64,000 nt of DNA from Dolomedes plantarius. Taxonomy: Eukaryota; Arthropoda; Arachnida; Araneae; Dolomedidae. Location of the stretch: assembly GCA_907164885.2 (NCBI GenBank), contig OU015490.1, forward strand, positions 231,740,741-231,804,740, given 5' to 3'. The position numbers and the translations under genes are program-made. Under the pieces are notes generated by a model, which was not told the DNA's origin, ran no database searches, and saw nothing but the letters and a program-made list of their open reading frames with translations. This document shows positions 21,632-35,524 of the stretch, in pieces (within the stretch, counting starts at the first letter, position 1; each line of letters opens with the position of its first letter).

Positions 21632-22064
21632 TGTAAGGTATACACAAGATTCGATTCACAAGAATCGAACTTTTGAGTGAATTAAAGAAGCTGCTTTAGA
21701 TATGCTAATTTCGGCATACGCGCTTAGTATAAATACCACGCAGCGTCATTAATGAAGAGGGGAGGTTGTTAAGGTTGAAAAGGTGTTATCCTGCGCTAGT
21801 GCTTAGCGGGCCAGAAGTTTACATGGCAGTACTGCTGGTTTGACTTACTGTTCGTGAGTATAAAAATATATTGTTCTTGAAAGCTGTGTTTATACATTCC
21901 GTACAAGTAGTACGCATGCTTATTGCTGTAAAGCCAATTATATGTGCAACGAATTCAATAAACATTGTTTCATGTATAAACTGTGTGTGGTTCAAATTCA
22001 AATAGAGAGCCACTTCAAATTATATACACCCAGGTCTGGGTAGAAGTGAGCATAGAGTCTCTAT
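21632..22064 (+). repeat. 3' LTR of element B
   Basis: 433 bp, the same length as the 5' LTR and differing at about three bases. It is followed by the target duplication ATGTC. Confidence 0.92.
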
Positions 22065-22440
22065 ATGTCTCCTGACGCTCGTGAACATTTTCTAGACGAC
22101 TTGCCCACAGTAAAAAATATTGATAAATTGGTTAATAAATTGGATGATTACGAAGCCGCGAGGCGTAATTTCTAAAGGGAAACCGATCTAAACATTCATA
22201 CGGGCGGAAATATTGATGATAAATTACTGAGTAAAGATTTCAAAAATCAGCATCAATTATTTGTGCTCGGGATAGTGATTTTAAAGCAAGGATGACATTT
22301 AATTATAGTAATAGTTCAAGAAATTGTAATAAATCAAAGATTCGCTGTTTTAAATGCTCAAGGTTTGGATATACCGCCAATATGTGTGATGAAAAGAAAG
22401 AATCTCTGATCACGATAACAAAAAAAATACTCTAACAGAA
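22065..22440 (+). pseudogene. gag of retroelement A, C-terminal part
   Basis: Directly after the duplicated ATGTC the gag frame resumes (SPDAREHFLDDLPTVKNIDK, VNKLDDYEAARRNF) and then meets a stop. Further on, CFKCSRFGYTANMC is a zinc knuckle whose expected His is Tyr. Stops and frame changes make it non-coding. It shows that element B split a single gag gene. Confidence 0.8.
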
Positions 22441-22895
22441 TCGAGATGACAGCTTAAATTGAAGGTGTAGGTGTGAGTGTACTGTGTGATTCAGGGTCAG
22501 AACTTTCTTTAATGGATTATGAATTTTATATTAAAATTGGATCAGCTAATTTGAATTTCAGTAATATATTTTTAACGGGAATCGGAGGTCAGGAAGTTTC
22601 ACAGATTGGATATTTTCATTCCGAAATACCTTTCCATAAACGTGCAATTGAAACTGACTTTTATGTTCTTAGAAAATTGTGTCATGAAGTAATTATAAGT
22701 CCTGATGTACTTAATAAATTGAATATTTCTATTAATGAGAAAAGTGTTGAAGTCTTTGGAAGAAGAAATGCATTTTGTGTCACTTACGCTAAGATTAACA
22801 ACAGAATTTCGCTTAATGGTAAAATAAATGGAGCACAGACTTTCGTTCAGCCAACACCTGCACCAAAAGCAGAATGTTTTGCAGCAAATCTGTGA
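22441..22895 (+). pseudogene. Retroviral-type aspartic protease of element A
   Basis: An open frame with VLCDSGSELSLMDYEF, in which DSG is the active-site triad, then FLTGIGGQEVSQIGYF and ETDFYVLRKLCHEVIISPDV, typical of LTR-retroelement proteases. It is open for 140 codons from 22473 but has a stop just upstream, and no RT follows. The downstream frame changes to an unrelated sequence within about 40 bp. Confidence 0.75.
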
Positions 22896-22936
22896 CTGGA
22901 TGCAGAGTACACAGACGAAAGAACAGCATGGCGTCT

Positions 22937-23578
22937 TAACCAGGCACTCGCTTTCCTGGCCCAAAGTTAAATCAAAATTTTCCATGGAACAACATTATTC
23001 CGATTCCGACTAGCAATAGATGTAACAGGCAGCCACTTCAAAGGCCTCCAAATCCAGCGTTTAGGCCTTATCAGCCCTCTGAGAGGTATGTACCTGGAAA
23101 TTTTCAAAATAGACCTCATTTCAAGAATTTGCCAGAGCCTATGAGCCCTCCTGATTTTAGACATAGACCACCGCCTAATAATTAAGCGTTTCCTGTGAAT
23201 CCAGCTCATTGTTCTCCTAGACAACGTGGTTCCTTTGGGCACTCATTTAGAAATTGGAATCCAAGACCTCAGTTACAGAATCGTTCCCGAGCGCCAATGC
23301 CATCTCACCACCTTGGAAATGTTCCTTTGAAACCGAATAGAAGAGGGAAACTGAAAATCCGAGAATTCAAGAAATTAAAGGGGGATACTACTGTAAAGCC
23401 ATTTTTTTGTGATACCTGTGACAGAGCATTTGTAACTCAGAATCAGTTAAAGGACCAATTAATGAAAAATCGTAATGACATGAGAAAAGATGCCAAACGG
23501 AATATTTTAGAGTTACAGGAAGAGTATAGAAAACAATTCAATAAGAAGAGAAAGAGATCTACTATCTATAAGTTATGA
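22937..23578 (+). pseudogene. Proline-rich C2H2 zinc-finger ORF inside element A (NUFIP1-like host gene copy?)
   Basis: In one frame the sequence reads as a proline/arginine-rich stretch (RPPNPAFRPYQPSERYVPGN, NLPEPMSPPDFRHRPPPNN), one stop near 23184, then NPAHCSPRQRGSFGHSFRNW. Next come RRGKLKIREFKKLKGDTTVK, a zinc-finger-like PFFCDTCDRAFVTQNQLKDQ and a Lys/Arg-rich end (EEYRKQFNKKRKRS). The two cysteines are clear, but the His pair is not complete. A proline-rich region before a CDTCDR finger resembles NUFIP1, an RNA-binding snoRNP-assembly factor. The match is from memory and not certain. There are no introns, and it lies between the protease and the 3' LTR of element A, where RT/integrase should be. 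Confidence 0.5.
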
Positions 23579-23787
23579 TGTTGTAATAGTCGGGTGTCTG
23601 CCGGACGTCACAAAACTTCCACTGCCGCCGACCATATGAAGTCGTGGTCAGATGATTTGGAATAGTCTATTCCAGAAAACTTCCAGTGTGCTATCTACGA
23701 ATCGGATATTTTTTTCTTTCTTTTTATATTTTTAGGTTCATCGATTTCAGACTGCCGAGGATGTCTGGGTTGCAGGATGGCCGAAAT

Positions 23788-24014
23788 TGTGAGAATTCCC
23801 CTCTTGTGGCAACACGGATGTTTTGGAGTCACAACACACGCGCTGCGCCGCGAGTTACGGATAACGTGCCGCTTGAGCAAACGAGTTGCAACTCAACCGT
23901 TTTCATTGGAACGAACGTTATTTTATTTTTGCTGGATTAAAAATGGCACGTGATGTTTTTTGATTACGGAATGAAGATTGTAGGCATTTTTTGTGGCTCT
24001 CGCTAGATGAGATA
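23788..24014 (+). repeat. 3' LTR of retroelement A, truncated
   Basis: It matches 15152-15372 (TGTGAGAATTCCCCTCTTG, GGATAACGTGCCGCTTGAGC, TGTGGCTCTCGCTAGATGAG) with scattered differences. It breaks into a (CA)n(TA)n microsatellite. The divergence between the LTRs is far greater than in element B, so A is older. Confidence 0.75.
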
Positions 24015-24018
24015 ATTT

Positions 24019-24575
<557 letters not shown>

Positions 24576-24576
24576 T

Positions 24577-24615
<39 letters not shown>

Positions 24616-25073
24616 CCGGGTGGCCATAATTAAACTGACAGTGCTCACATTGTTCTGTAGCGCGATCTATTTGCGAGAATGACGCCACATTTTGTAGGAA
24701 AATTAAACAAGACGGGGGACGAAGGATTCCGCGAAAAAATAAATTAGTTCCAAAAGTCACCGCTAGGGGAATATTTGGCGCTGTGTAATAGAAAATAGAG
24801 TGTTAACAAATGCAAATTAATACGGAACAAAATTACCTTTTATTATGCTCATTTTCTTATTTAGTTCAAGTGCAATATGGCAACACTTTTAAAAAAGCGT
24901 AAAATCTACATAAACACCGATAAAATCTCGTGATCTGCAATATCACGTACGCTGAGCAGAAGAAGTTCTTTATTCAAATTTCACGTTACATCCATTGACA
25001 CAGTGCCAGCTGCTTGGGTTTTAAAAGGCAATGTGTTACGTTTCGAATCAATCGGATTGAAAGTTTATGTGCA

Positions 25074-25801
25074 ATGTTTCCTTCTTTAGACGAGCGTGCG
25101 TTACTGGTCAAATTCTTTTACCTCAACCAGTGCAACGCGTCAGCCGCTCTTCGTGCTTTTAGAACGCACAAAAAATGCGTAAAGGTAACGGTCCTGTGTC
25201 AGTTAATGGGCTAAAAGCAATGGTTGCGACGTTTGAGAAAACAGGTTCTCTGAAGGTTCAGTCAGGCAGAGGACGAAAACCTGTACCACAGGATACAATC
25301 GCAGCAGTTGCCCCGGCGATTGTCGACAGAGGACCAGACAATATTGCTGCCACCTCTAGCGCTCGTGGATTAGCTCGGAATATGGATATGCCATACAGTA
25401 CGGTATGGAAAATCTTACGAAAGATTATCAACTTCTATCCGTACAAGATCAGCCGTGTACAGGAGTTACTGTACCCCGACCATGATAAGCGATTGACTTT
25501 TGCTCTCACCTTTCTTGCCAGAATGGAGGTGGATGATGCTTGGCCGTGGAAAATCTTATGGGGAGACGGGGCCCACTTTTACCTGCATGGAACTGTGAAT
25601 ACCCAGAACTGCCGAATTTGGGATGACAAATCACCACATGCAGTCACAGAAATTCCCTTACATTCACCAAAGGTAACTGTTTGGTGTGGGTTCACAGCGG
25701 AATTTATCGTAGGTCCATTCTTCTATGAGAACATTACCCCGACAGGACCGGAAACCTGTTCTCCGGTCCTGTTGCATTGTCTGTTGCATTGTCTTTGCTG
25801 A
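25074..25801 (+). pseudogene. Tc1/mariner-type transposase, left arm, truncated
   Basis: It begins FPSLDERALLVKFFYLNQCN and SAALRAFRTHK (DUF4817-like helix-turn-helix region), shifts frame near 25168, then GNGPVSVNGLKAMVATFEKT, GRGRKPVP, ARNMDMPYSTVWKILR, ARMEVDDAWPWKILWGDGAH, VNTQNCRIWDD and VTVWCGFTAEFIVGPFFYEN. The Asp of WGD..HF is in place, but the usual Glu after it (DEAHF) is Gly here. The gene is cut at the palindrome centre before the later catalytic residues. Inactive. Confidence 0.8.
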
Positions 25802-26545
25802 AGTGCCGGAATGACAAAGCTGTTCAACATGTGGCGATATTTCTCTCCGGTAACAGAACAGGTTTCCGGTCCTGTCGGGGTAATGTTCTCATAGAAGAAT
25901 GGACCTACGATAAATTCTGCTGTGAACCCACACCAAACAGTTACCTTTGGTGAATGTAAGGGAATTTCTGTGACTGCATGTGGTGATTTGTCATCCCAAA
26001 TTCGGCAGTTCTGGGTATTCACAGTTCCATGCAGGTAAAAGTGGGCCTCGTCTCCCCATAAGATTTTCCACGGCCAAGCATCATCCACCTCCATTCTGGC
26101 AAGAAAAGTGAGAGCAAAAGTCAATCGCTTATCATGGTCGGGGTACAGTAACTCCTTGTCCGGAACTGATCTTGTACGGATAAAAGTTGATAATCGGTCG
26201 TAAGATTTTCCATACCGTACTGTATGGCATATCCATATTCCGAGCTAATCCACGAGCGCTAGAGGTGGCAGCAATATTGTCTGGTCCTCTGTCGACAATC
26301 GCCGGGGCAACTGCTTCGATTGTATCCTGTGGTACAGGTTTTCGTCCTCTGCCTGACTGAACCTTCAGAGAACCTGTTTTCTCAAACGTCGCAACCATTG
26401 CTTTTAGCCCATTAACTGACACAGGACCGTTACCTTTACGCATTTATTTGTGCGTTCTAAAAGCACGAAGAGCGGCTGACGCGTTGCACTGGTTGAGGTA
26501 AAAGAATTTGACCAGTAACGCACGCTCGTCTAAAGAAGGAGACAT
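25723..26545 (-). pseudogene. Tc1/mariner-type transposase, right arm, truncated
   Basis: This is the mirror copy of the left arm. It starts SPSLDERALLVKFFYLNQCN, has an in-frame TAA after RAFRTHK, then the GNGPVSVNGLKAM part, a frame change near 26150, and the catalytic part with WGDEAHFYLHG (Asp-Glu kept). It extends slightly beyond the left arm (GEKYRHMLNSFVIPALQQRQ) before reading into the opposite arm. The later catalytic residues are missing. Inactive. Confidence 0.8.
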
Positions 26546-27001
26546 TGCACATAAACTTTCAATCCGATTGATTCGAAACGTAACACATTGCCTTTTAAAA
26601 CCCAAGCAGCTAGCACTGTGCCAATGGATGTAACGTGAAATTTGAATAAAGAACTTCTTCTGCTCAGCGTACGTGATATTGCAGATCACGAGACTTTATC
26701 GGTGTTTATGTAGATTTTACGCTTTTTTAAAAGTGTTGCCATATTGCACTTGAACTAAATAAGAAAATGAGCATAATAAAAGGTAATTTTATTTCGTATT
26801 AATTTGCATTTGTTAACACTCTATTTTCTATTACACAGCGCCAAATATTCCCCTAGCGGTGACTTTTGGAACTAATTTATTTTTTCGCGGAATCCTTCGT
26901 CCCCCGTCTTGTTTAATCTTCCTAAAAAATGTGGCGTCATTCTCGCTAATAGATCGCGCTACAGAACACTGTGAGCACTGTCAGTTTAATTATGGCCACC
27001 C

Positions 27002-27003
<2 letters not shown>

Positions 27004-27066
<63 letters not shown>
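27004..27066. repeat. (TA)n microsatellite
   Basis: Directly abuts the right end of the palindromic element. Confidence 0.95.
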
Positions 27067-27069
<3 letters not shown>

Positions 27070-28030
27070 CACCGGGTAAATTACCGCGACATTTGAAAAC
27101 AGATTAAGAGATGGAATAAAGATTAAAGCGGGAGAATAGGAAAGCGGAATTGAAAAATGAGTACGGCAGAAGACCGCGACAAGAATTGATGAAGGCAGGA
27201 AATGAATAAACGATAGATTTAGCCGAATTCTAAAGAGAAGCATACTTGGGCAATTACGGGTTAAAAGGCACACTGCAAAGAGGAATGGCAGATGTGAACA
27301 TATAATAAGTTAAGTAAAAAAAAGGCAAGTTAACGAAGAGGAACGATGTGTTGGGGCGATTTGGCTAAGAAAAGAAGAAATGTGAAACAGATGTAGAATA
27401 TAGAAGATGGTGATGGAAACGATGTGTTAATGACATAAAATGCCACATCTACGACAGGGTGGAGAGTAAGACATATGGCAGAAACGAATAATCCAATAGA
27501 AGAGAAGTAAAAATAGTGGTCGACCAATTGAAGAAGAAGGCGGTATTTTGGAAGCAAGGGCGAAATTTTAGACCCCCCCCCCCAAAAAAAAGGGATAGAC
27601 ATTTTTGCTCTCCGATATAGAGATGTATAGACTGATGGAGAAGCAGAGGTATTCTTAGAGTACGAGCGACACGTAATGCAGAGAGAGATAGCTGCAGGGC
27701 TTAGAGTAATAGCCAAATGAGTTGTGACAGATAGAATAGAAGGAGATGATGATGAGACCTCACAATTAGATAAGAAGGAATCAACTTCATAATTCCTGCG
27801 TGTGAATAAAAGAAGGAAAAAGCCTGTTTCATGATCGCAATCCCGAAAGAGCAGACCGCCCAGATAATCAACTCCCGGCGAGCAGAACTCCAGTGAATGA
27901 AGCCGAACGGACAATTGAATGAAAGGATATCCCCACTCACTCCCCAGGGACCGATCGACTGACCCCATAATAGCTCGAGGACCACCCACCGATGACAGAC
28001 CGTATTTTGATCTAGTATGAAGATTTGAAA
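27067..28030. other. Purine-rich intergenic stretch, unidentified
   Basis: GA-rich on the + strand, so the minus strand carries long fortuitous frames (one of 219 codons at 27330-27989, rich in Ser/Leu/Phe). I see no motif, signal or family match in them. A C10/A8 run sits near 27572-27590. It may be an eroded transposon. Confidence 0.4.
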
Positions 28031-28212
28031 GGTTTGGTTTGGTTTGGTTTGGTTTGGAGCGCTACGGTCATTTTTTGCTACACGAGGGCTAATTAGACCG
28101 GGACCTACTGCTTAAAGCCGATTCCGAACGGCTCCATGCCAAGAATGGGATTCGAACCCACAGACTCTGGTTCCGAAAGCCAGCGCCCTAATCACCTCAG
28201 ACACAGCGACGA
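28031..28212 (-). repeat. tRNA-derived SINE, family 2
   Basis: The reverse complement holds a B-box-like GGGTTCGAATCCC and a conserved body (GTAGGTCCCGGTCTAATTA). The + strand starts with (GGTTT)n at 28031-28056. A second copy in the same orientation lies at 39852-40026. Confidence 0.6.
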
Positions 28213-28742
28213 TAGCAGAGTGTGATGTTGAAAGATCCATCAGCGAAGGTACTGTGCAGTCTTTTATTGATCCCTAATGAATGTGTATGTAGCGTGCCTC
28301 TCATCCTAAGGTCAGTTTTGCTATGAGTAAAATATATGATGTTGAATTAAATGAATATATTTAAAATTATTCTAGGGTACCTCATATCTTAAATAAATAA
28401 TCGATAGGAATATAATATATGCATGAATGATGTATACATAACAGTAATTATTAAGTAAATACCAGAAGTTGCAATTATGAATTATATATGTATGTGTGCA
28501 CTTTCAATAAATTCATATGTTATTAAACAATCAGATAATCTGCGATTTCTACAAACACAACGCATGATACTAAATGTTTTCTTTTTGGTTGGTCAAACAG
28601 ATAGTAATGAGTTATTTAATAGTTTGGGAATACACTCCAAATTAACTACTGTGACCAACATGATATACGATCACGAATACTCCATAAACTATTATATTTG
28701 GTCACATGACCTTACTCCTAGCTCCCATCTCCAACGAAGCCC

Positions 28743-28744
<2 letters not shown>
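28213..28744. other. Intergenic, nothing recognised
   Basis: No gene or repeat ends recognised. A (TA)n(CA)n run at 28745-28814 leads into the next transposon. Confidence 0.4.
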
Positions 28745-30895
<2,151 letters not shown>

Positions 30896-32948
30896 CCTAT
30901 ATAAATAAAAATGTAAATGTTCGTTTGTTCAAAACCTCAAATCTCCGAAATTTCTTCACCGATTTCTTTGAAATTTTTACACAACGTTTCATTCGAATAC
31001 GTGAGTGTTTTTATTTACCTATTATATAGCTGCCACACCTGTGACAGGTATAAACATGCATTTTTGAAACAAACGCTACACTAAGTATTTTACCGCAAAT
31101 GAGAAATGTCTTTCCCTTCCCCCTCAGAACAGAAATTTGTCACGGTGGGGTGCGACCCCACTATCAGTTGTCCCCACAGGTCGTAAAGTACGGCGTGATC
31201 GTTCTAGACAATAATAGACGATCGAAGAGATAAGAGAACCACTGTTCGGTGTACGACTGATTTTCATTTGAATTCAAATTATATCGTGAAACTGGCCTCT
31301 TCGGAGTGATTTCTTACAGCAGATTGAAATATTTCGTTTCGCATTACGTTGGAATTGAGCTGTGTCGTTTACCATAGCGTTCATTTCGTGAGTATAGTTT
31401 ATTTATTTTTATTTTTGTTTTTTCCCTTTTTTAAGATTTTGCAAATTTATATGTTTTTGTTATAACTTTTGTTATACTTTGGGGCAGAAAGGCCCAAAAC
31501 TTTAAATAAATATAAAAATATAAAATAAAGTTTTAGCTTAAAGTGCAGAGTCGTTATAGATAACAGGGAAGGTGGTCTATTGCCATACTAGATAGTGACA
31601 ATAGCTGGAAAAATTAAACATAAATAAGATAAACAACCTTTTTGAAAATTTCGTGTGTAATCCTGAAGCGAAATATACATAAAACAAATATCTAGTTAAA
31701 AAGTAACACAAGTTTATATAGACACATAAAGAAATTGAATTAAAACAAACAAAAAAAATTCAACACATAAATACTTGCTGTAAACATACGGGATTGTAGG
31801 GAACCTTAAACAGGTTCAACTGCTCGAGAATTAAAAAGAAAGTTCGTGAAGACTTTAAAATACAGACAAACAAAAGTTTCCCTTTTTATATTCTAGCTTT
31901 AACAGGAGATATTGTTAAAAACAAAACAACTCACATTTGGTAGACCCAAATCCATTGGGTGTTTTAGAGAGAGCGGCAAACTTTAAAAAAAACAATGCTG
32001 CGTAACACCTTGCACGAGCATGAGGAATTACTGCCAGAAGAGGCACTGATCTCGGGCACGTTGGTTCACCGTGGAACCCTCGTCGAAATATAAACATCGC
32101 AGGTAATGGTTGCTTGAAAAAGGAACAGTTTACATGCACAGCATTCAGCCCGCGGACTGCCAACTGCCAAACACCGGGCACAGCCTCGCTGAAGTAGCTC
32201 GCTGTACGGTACCTATCTAAGAAGGCCGATTGCGACGCTCGCTGGCGGATCTCCGAAATAATGCAAATTTATTGCACTTCAGAAAAACGACGTCACGCGA
32301 CGATGACAAGATGACGCCACTGCAAACTTCGTCGACTTGCCGAGACGACATCATGGAACTAACGAAACGTCAATGCTCCAATGGCGGCTCACGAAGTAAA
32401 TATTTAAGGCCAGATAGGGAGGAAAAATGAATTCCTCTTAATTTTTTCTAACAACTTTCTTTCTTTTTTTCAGTGCAATCGATCTGCTTTAGTGGCTTTC
32501 AGAAGGTTAATTACTTCGTTTGCCATTGCGTTGTAATTGAATTGTGTCGTTTACCATAGCGTTATTTTAAAATTTTTTCATTGTTTTTCATTACGTTTTT
32601 TTAACTGTTTTTCTTATTTTTCTGTGCAATTGGCGGTGGAATTGATCTGTGTCGATTGATCTTCATTTTAATTCAAATTATATGGTGAAATTGACCTCTT
32701 CAGAGGGATTTCTTCGTGTGGATTTAAATATTTCGTTTCTCATTGCGTTAGAATATGAGCCGTGTCGGTTGATCTGCGTTTAAATTGAAATATTTCGTTA
32801 GAATTTTATCTTTTTGTTGTTGTTGTTTTGTCTTTGTTTTTTAGTTCGTGTATTTTGCTTTTTTAATGTTCTGCAATTTTATACGTTTTTGTCATAATTT
32901 TATTTCTTCTTTTTCAGTGCAATTTATCTGCTTTAGTTCATCAAAATA

Positions 32949-33300
32949 ATGCCTCGCAGAAAATCAAATTTAGGTCGTCGTATTCGCAGAGCGGAATCAG
33001 TACGACGAGTAATTGCAAATCAAACTGAGGTAGAACGGGCATTAGCGAACGTGCGAAACAGACAAAGAATGGTTGAAATACGTGCCGAGGAAGCAGCAGA
33101 GTGACGTGCAGCCAGACTTGATGCACCGTTGCGATCACGGCGATCGCGTTCTGCAGCTTCAGATCTGCTTCGTTTGCAACAAAATGAACGTGACAGGCTG
33201 AGAGTGACTGAAAGACGTTAACGAGAAGCAGCAGATCAGCGTCAAACACGACTCAGCAATAACGCGATTACAATCGCCTTGCATTCCGGTTTCAAACACA
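32949..33300 (+). pseudogene. N-terminal part of the Helitron replicase protein, broken
   Basis: The frame starts MPRRKSNLGRRIRRAESVRR and continues as an Arg/Ala/Gln-rich helical stretch (EVERALANVRNRQRMVEIRA) to a TGA. It then continues as RSRRSRSAASDLLRLQQNER to a further stop. This matches the start of many arthropod Helitron proteins. No HUH motif follows. Confidence 0.75.
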
Positions 33301-33323
33301 AATTCGTGCTTTGTTTGCAATCA

Positions 33324-35058
33324 TATTGACCGCCCGATCTCCTTCTTATCCAACAGAGTTATGGGAGAAATATAAATAGCACATGGCTGAAGATATTTTC
33401 CATCAAATACGCGAGGAAAATTCAAATATGAACATGTATTTCACAGCAGAAATCTACAACGAAGCGTTGATAATGATTGAAGATGTGTGCTTAGAAGTCG
33501 CGAACAAAGTTCTCAATCATTTGGGAATGCCATCACCGAATCGATCTGCTGATGCTTCGTTCGATGTAGAATTGCGTCGTGAACAAAATTACAACACGGG
33601 TGATCTTTTGTCGTATGTGCAATCAAATATTCCTAAGCTAACGCTTGAGCAAAAAGGCATTTACGATCAAATAATGCAAACTGTCAATAACGGGGTTGGA
33701 GAAATCTTCTTAGATGCGCCTGGAGAAACTGGTAAAACGTTCCTAATTAGATTGATTCTGGCAGCAATTCGATCCCAAAATGACATAGCCTTAGCTCTTG
33801 CGTCGTCAGGAATAGCTGCGACATTGCTACCAGGTGGAAGAACTGCACATTCAGCTTTGAAATTTCCATTGAACATGCAATTCATTGAAACTCCCACGTG
33901 CAACATTTCCAAAGCATCAGACATGGGAAAAGTATTGCAGAAATGTAAGTTTATTGTTTGGGATGAATGTACAATGGCACACAAAATATCGCTAGAGGCT
34001 CTTGATCGATCATTGCAAGATTTGCGTGGAAACATCAGACCATTTGGGAATGCATTAATATTGCTTGCAAGAGATTTCAGGCAAATATTACCTATAATTC
34101 CTAGATCACACCAGCGGACGAAATAAATGCTTGCCTGAATTAGTCTACTTTGTAGCGACACATAAAGAAATTGAAATTATCTACAAATATGCGTGTGCAT
34201 CTGCAAAACGAACGATCAGCTGAGTTATTCTCACATCAATTGCTGGAAATTGGGAACGGAAAGGTGCCGGTTGATTTGACATCAGGACGAATTTCATTGC
34301 CTCATAATTTCTGCAATTTAGTATTGTCAAAAGAAGAATTGGTTGAAAAAGTATTTCCCAATATTCAAACCAATTATAAGAATCATGATTGGCTGAGTGA
34401 ACGAGCTATTCTTGCCGCCAAGAAGAAAGACGTCTACGAACTTAACAACATCATTCAGTATAACATTCAAAGCGAGGCTGACACATACAAGTCCGTTGAC
34501 ACTGTTGTGGAAGCAGATGAAGCGGTTCATTATCCAACAGAATTTTTTAATTCACTCGATCTGCCAGGGATGCCACCGCACGTACTGCAATTGAAAATCG
34601 GCGTGCCAATTATAATGTTGTGAAATGTCAACCAACCAAAGCTTAGCAATGGCACGCGGCTTACAGTAAAAAAATTACTGAGCAACGTCGTAGAAGGAAC
34701 GATCTTGTCAGGACCATTCAAAGGTAAAGATGTCCTCATTCCTCGAATTTCCATGATTCCAACAGATATGCCATTTAAATTTAAGAGATTGCAATTCCCA
34801 ATTCGATTGGCGTTTGCAATCACCATCAATAAAGATCAGGGCCAATCTTTACAATTGTGCGGGTTAGATTTAGACACGGATTGCTCCTACATGGACAATT
34901 ATATGTTGCGTATTCTAGAATCGGCAAACCAGACAATCTATATATCTGCACAGACAATGGAACAACAAAAAATATTGTATACCCACAAGTATTGTAAAAT
35001 TAAGCATTTAAAAAAAATATTTCCAATGCAGCGGACGAAAGGGAACACAATTCTTTAG
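33324..35058 (+). pseudogene. Pif1-type DNA helicase of Helitron, decayed
   Basis: It enters at SPSYPTELWEKYK, then a stop, then a 247-codon frame from 33383. Within it are LTLEQKGIYDQIMQTVNN, Walker A-like PGETGKTFLI (the family usually has GGTGKT), ALASSGIAATLLPGGRTAHS, Walker B-like IVWDECTMAHK and LLARDFRQILPII. After a frame change near 34126 come STNMRVHLQN, the long middle region, then a stop at 34621-34623. The last part has LQFPIRLAFAITINKDQGQS before a frameshift destroys the final helicase motif. It would unwind DNA during rolling-circle transposition. At least four lesions are present. Confidence 0.88.
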
Positions 35059-35294
35059 CCAAGATTTTGCATAAAACAAGCAAGTACTAAAAACTGAACT
35101 ATAAAATATGTTTGTGGGTGACATTACTCGCGTCTGTAGCATACTTTAAGCTACATGTGCCCCCTGCGTATCGCTAAATGAGTAACAGTTTTGCAGCCTT
35201 TATAAATTAAACATATTAGAAACGTGCTTTCTGTTTTCTTTCTTTTCCATTTAACCAGATTGAGCCACAGCAACGCGTGGCCGAGTACAGCTAG

Positions 35295-35524
35295 TAATAA
35301 GATAAAAAGATACTTTTAAAATGTACATTTTGAAAATCTTGGAGTAAAAATACATTTGAAAATAATTTTCAATTGATTTCATTATCACCATCATCATCAG
35401 AGTGGTGGCTCGAAATCCCCATTTTGCCTAGTCCTTCTATTTATATCTATCTGTCTTAGTTCTGTAGAAAGTAATTTTTCCCTCATTCTGTACTCCTTTA
35501 AACTTTCAGCAGACTCGCCAATTT
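35295..35524. other. Intergenic, short
   Basis: No feature recognised apart from a CATCATCATC-rich patch near 35390. Confidence 0.4.

Larger units (their letters stand above)
16461..22064 (+). mobile_element. Ty3/Gypsy LTR retrotransposon B, complete and young
   Basis: Two 433-bp LTRs (16461-16893 and 21632-22064) differ at only about three positions. The 5-bp target duplication ATGTC lies at 16456-16460 and 22065-22069. The element is 5604 bp, inserted into the gag reading frame of element A. Next to the 5' LTR is a primer-binding site starting TGGCGCCCGAA, the start seen in Lys-type sites. Before the 3' LTR is a purine-rich GAGGGAGG tract. The order is gag, protease, RT, RNase H, integrase. 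Confidence 0.95.
24616..27003. mobile_element. Palindromic Tc1/mariner element: two inverted 3'-truncated copies
   Basis: Both outer ends carry the same inverted repeat, CCGGGTGGCCATAATTAA continuing for about 33 bp, next to TA. From each end the sequence reads inward through the same leader and the same transposase gene, and the two arms meet tail to tail at about 25770-25800. The arms are about 1.17 kb each and nearly identical, but differ by scattered substitutions and indels. Each arm lacks the transposase 3' end and its own downstream terminal repeat. The whole 2388-bp structure has complete outer ends and could be mobilised in trans. Confidence 0.85.
30896..35294 (+). mobile_element. 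Helitron with helicase gene, Rep region deleted
   Basis: The 5' end CCTATATAAATAAAAATG (one base from the usual TC start) follows a host A. The 3' end has a GCCAC/GTGGC hairpin, then CCGAGTACAGCTAG, before a host T. The length is 4399 bp. Two related leader blocks recur at about 31255-31385 and 32500-32780 (TTACCATAGCGTT, AATTCAAATTATAT, TGAAA.TGACCTCTTC.GAG). The coding part is an N-terminal basic ORF fused directly to Pif1 helicase. The region for the HUH Rep endonuclease between them is missing, so this copy could only move in trans. Confidence 0.88.

Noticed and set aside
24616..27003. Palindrome as a pure assembly artefact
   Set aside because: Arms differ by substitutions, indels and different lesions, and the centre is asymmetric, so a mirrored mis-assembly does not explain it, though long-read proof is still needed.
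27330..27989. 219-codon minus-strand frame
   Set aside because: The opposite strand is GA-rich, which removes stops by composition. There is no signal, domain or homology that I recognise, and a second overlapping frame is equally open.
31915..32181. 88-codon minus-strand frame inside the Helitron
   Set aside because: Antisense to the Helitron leader, no motif, and no relation to Helitron proteins. Likely chance.
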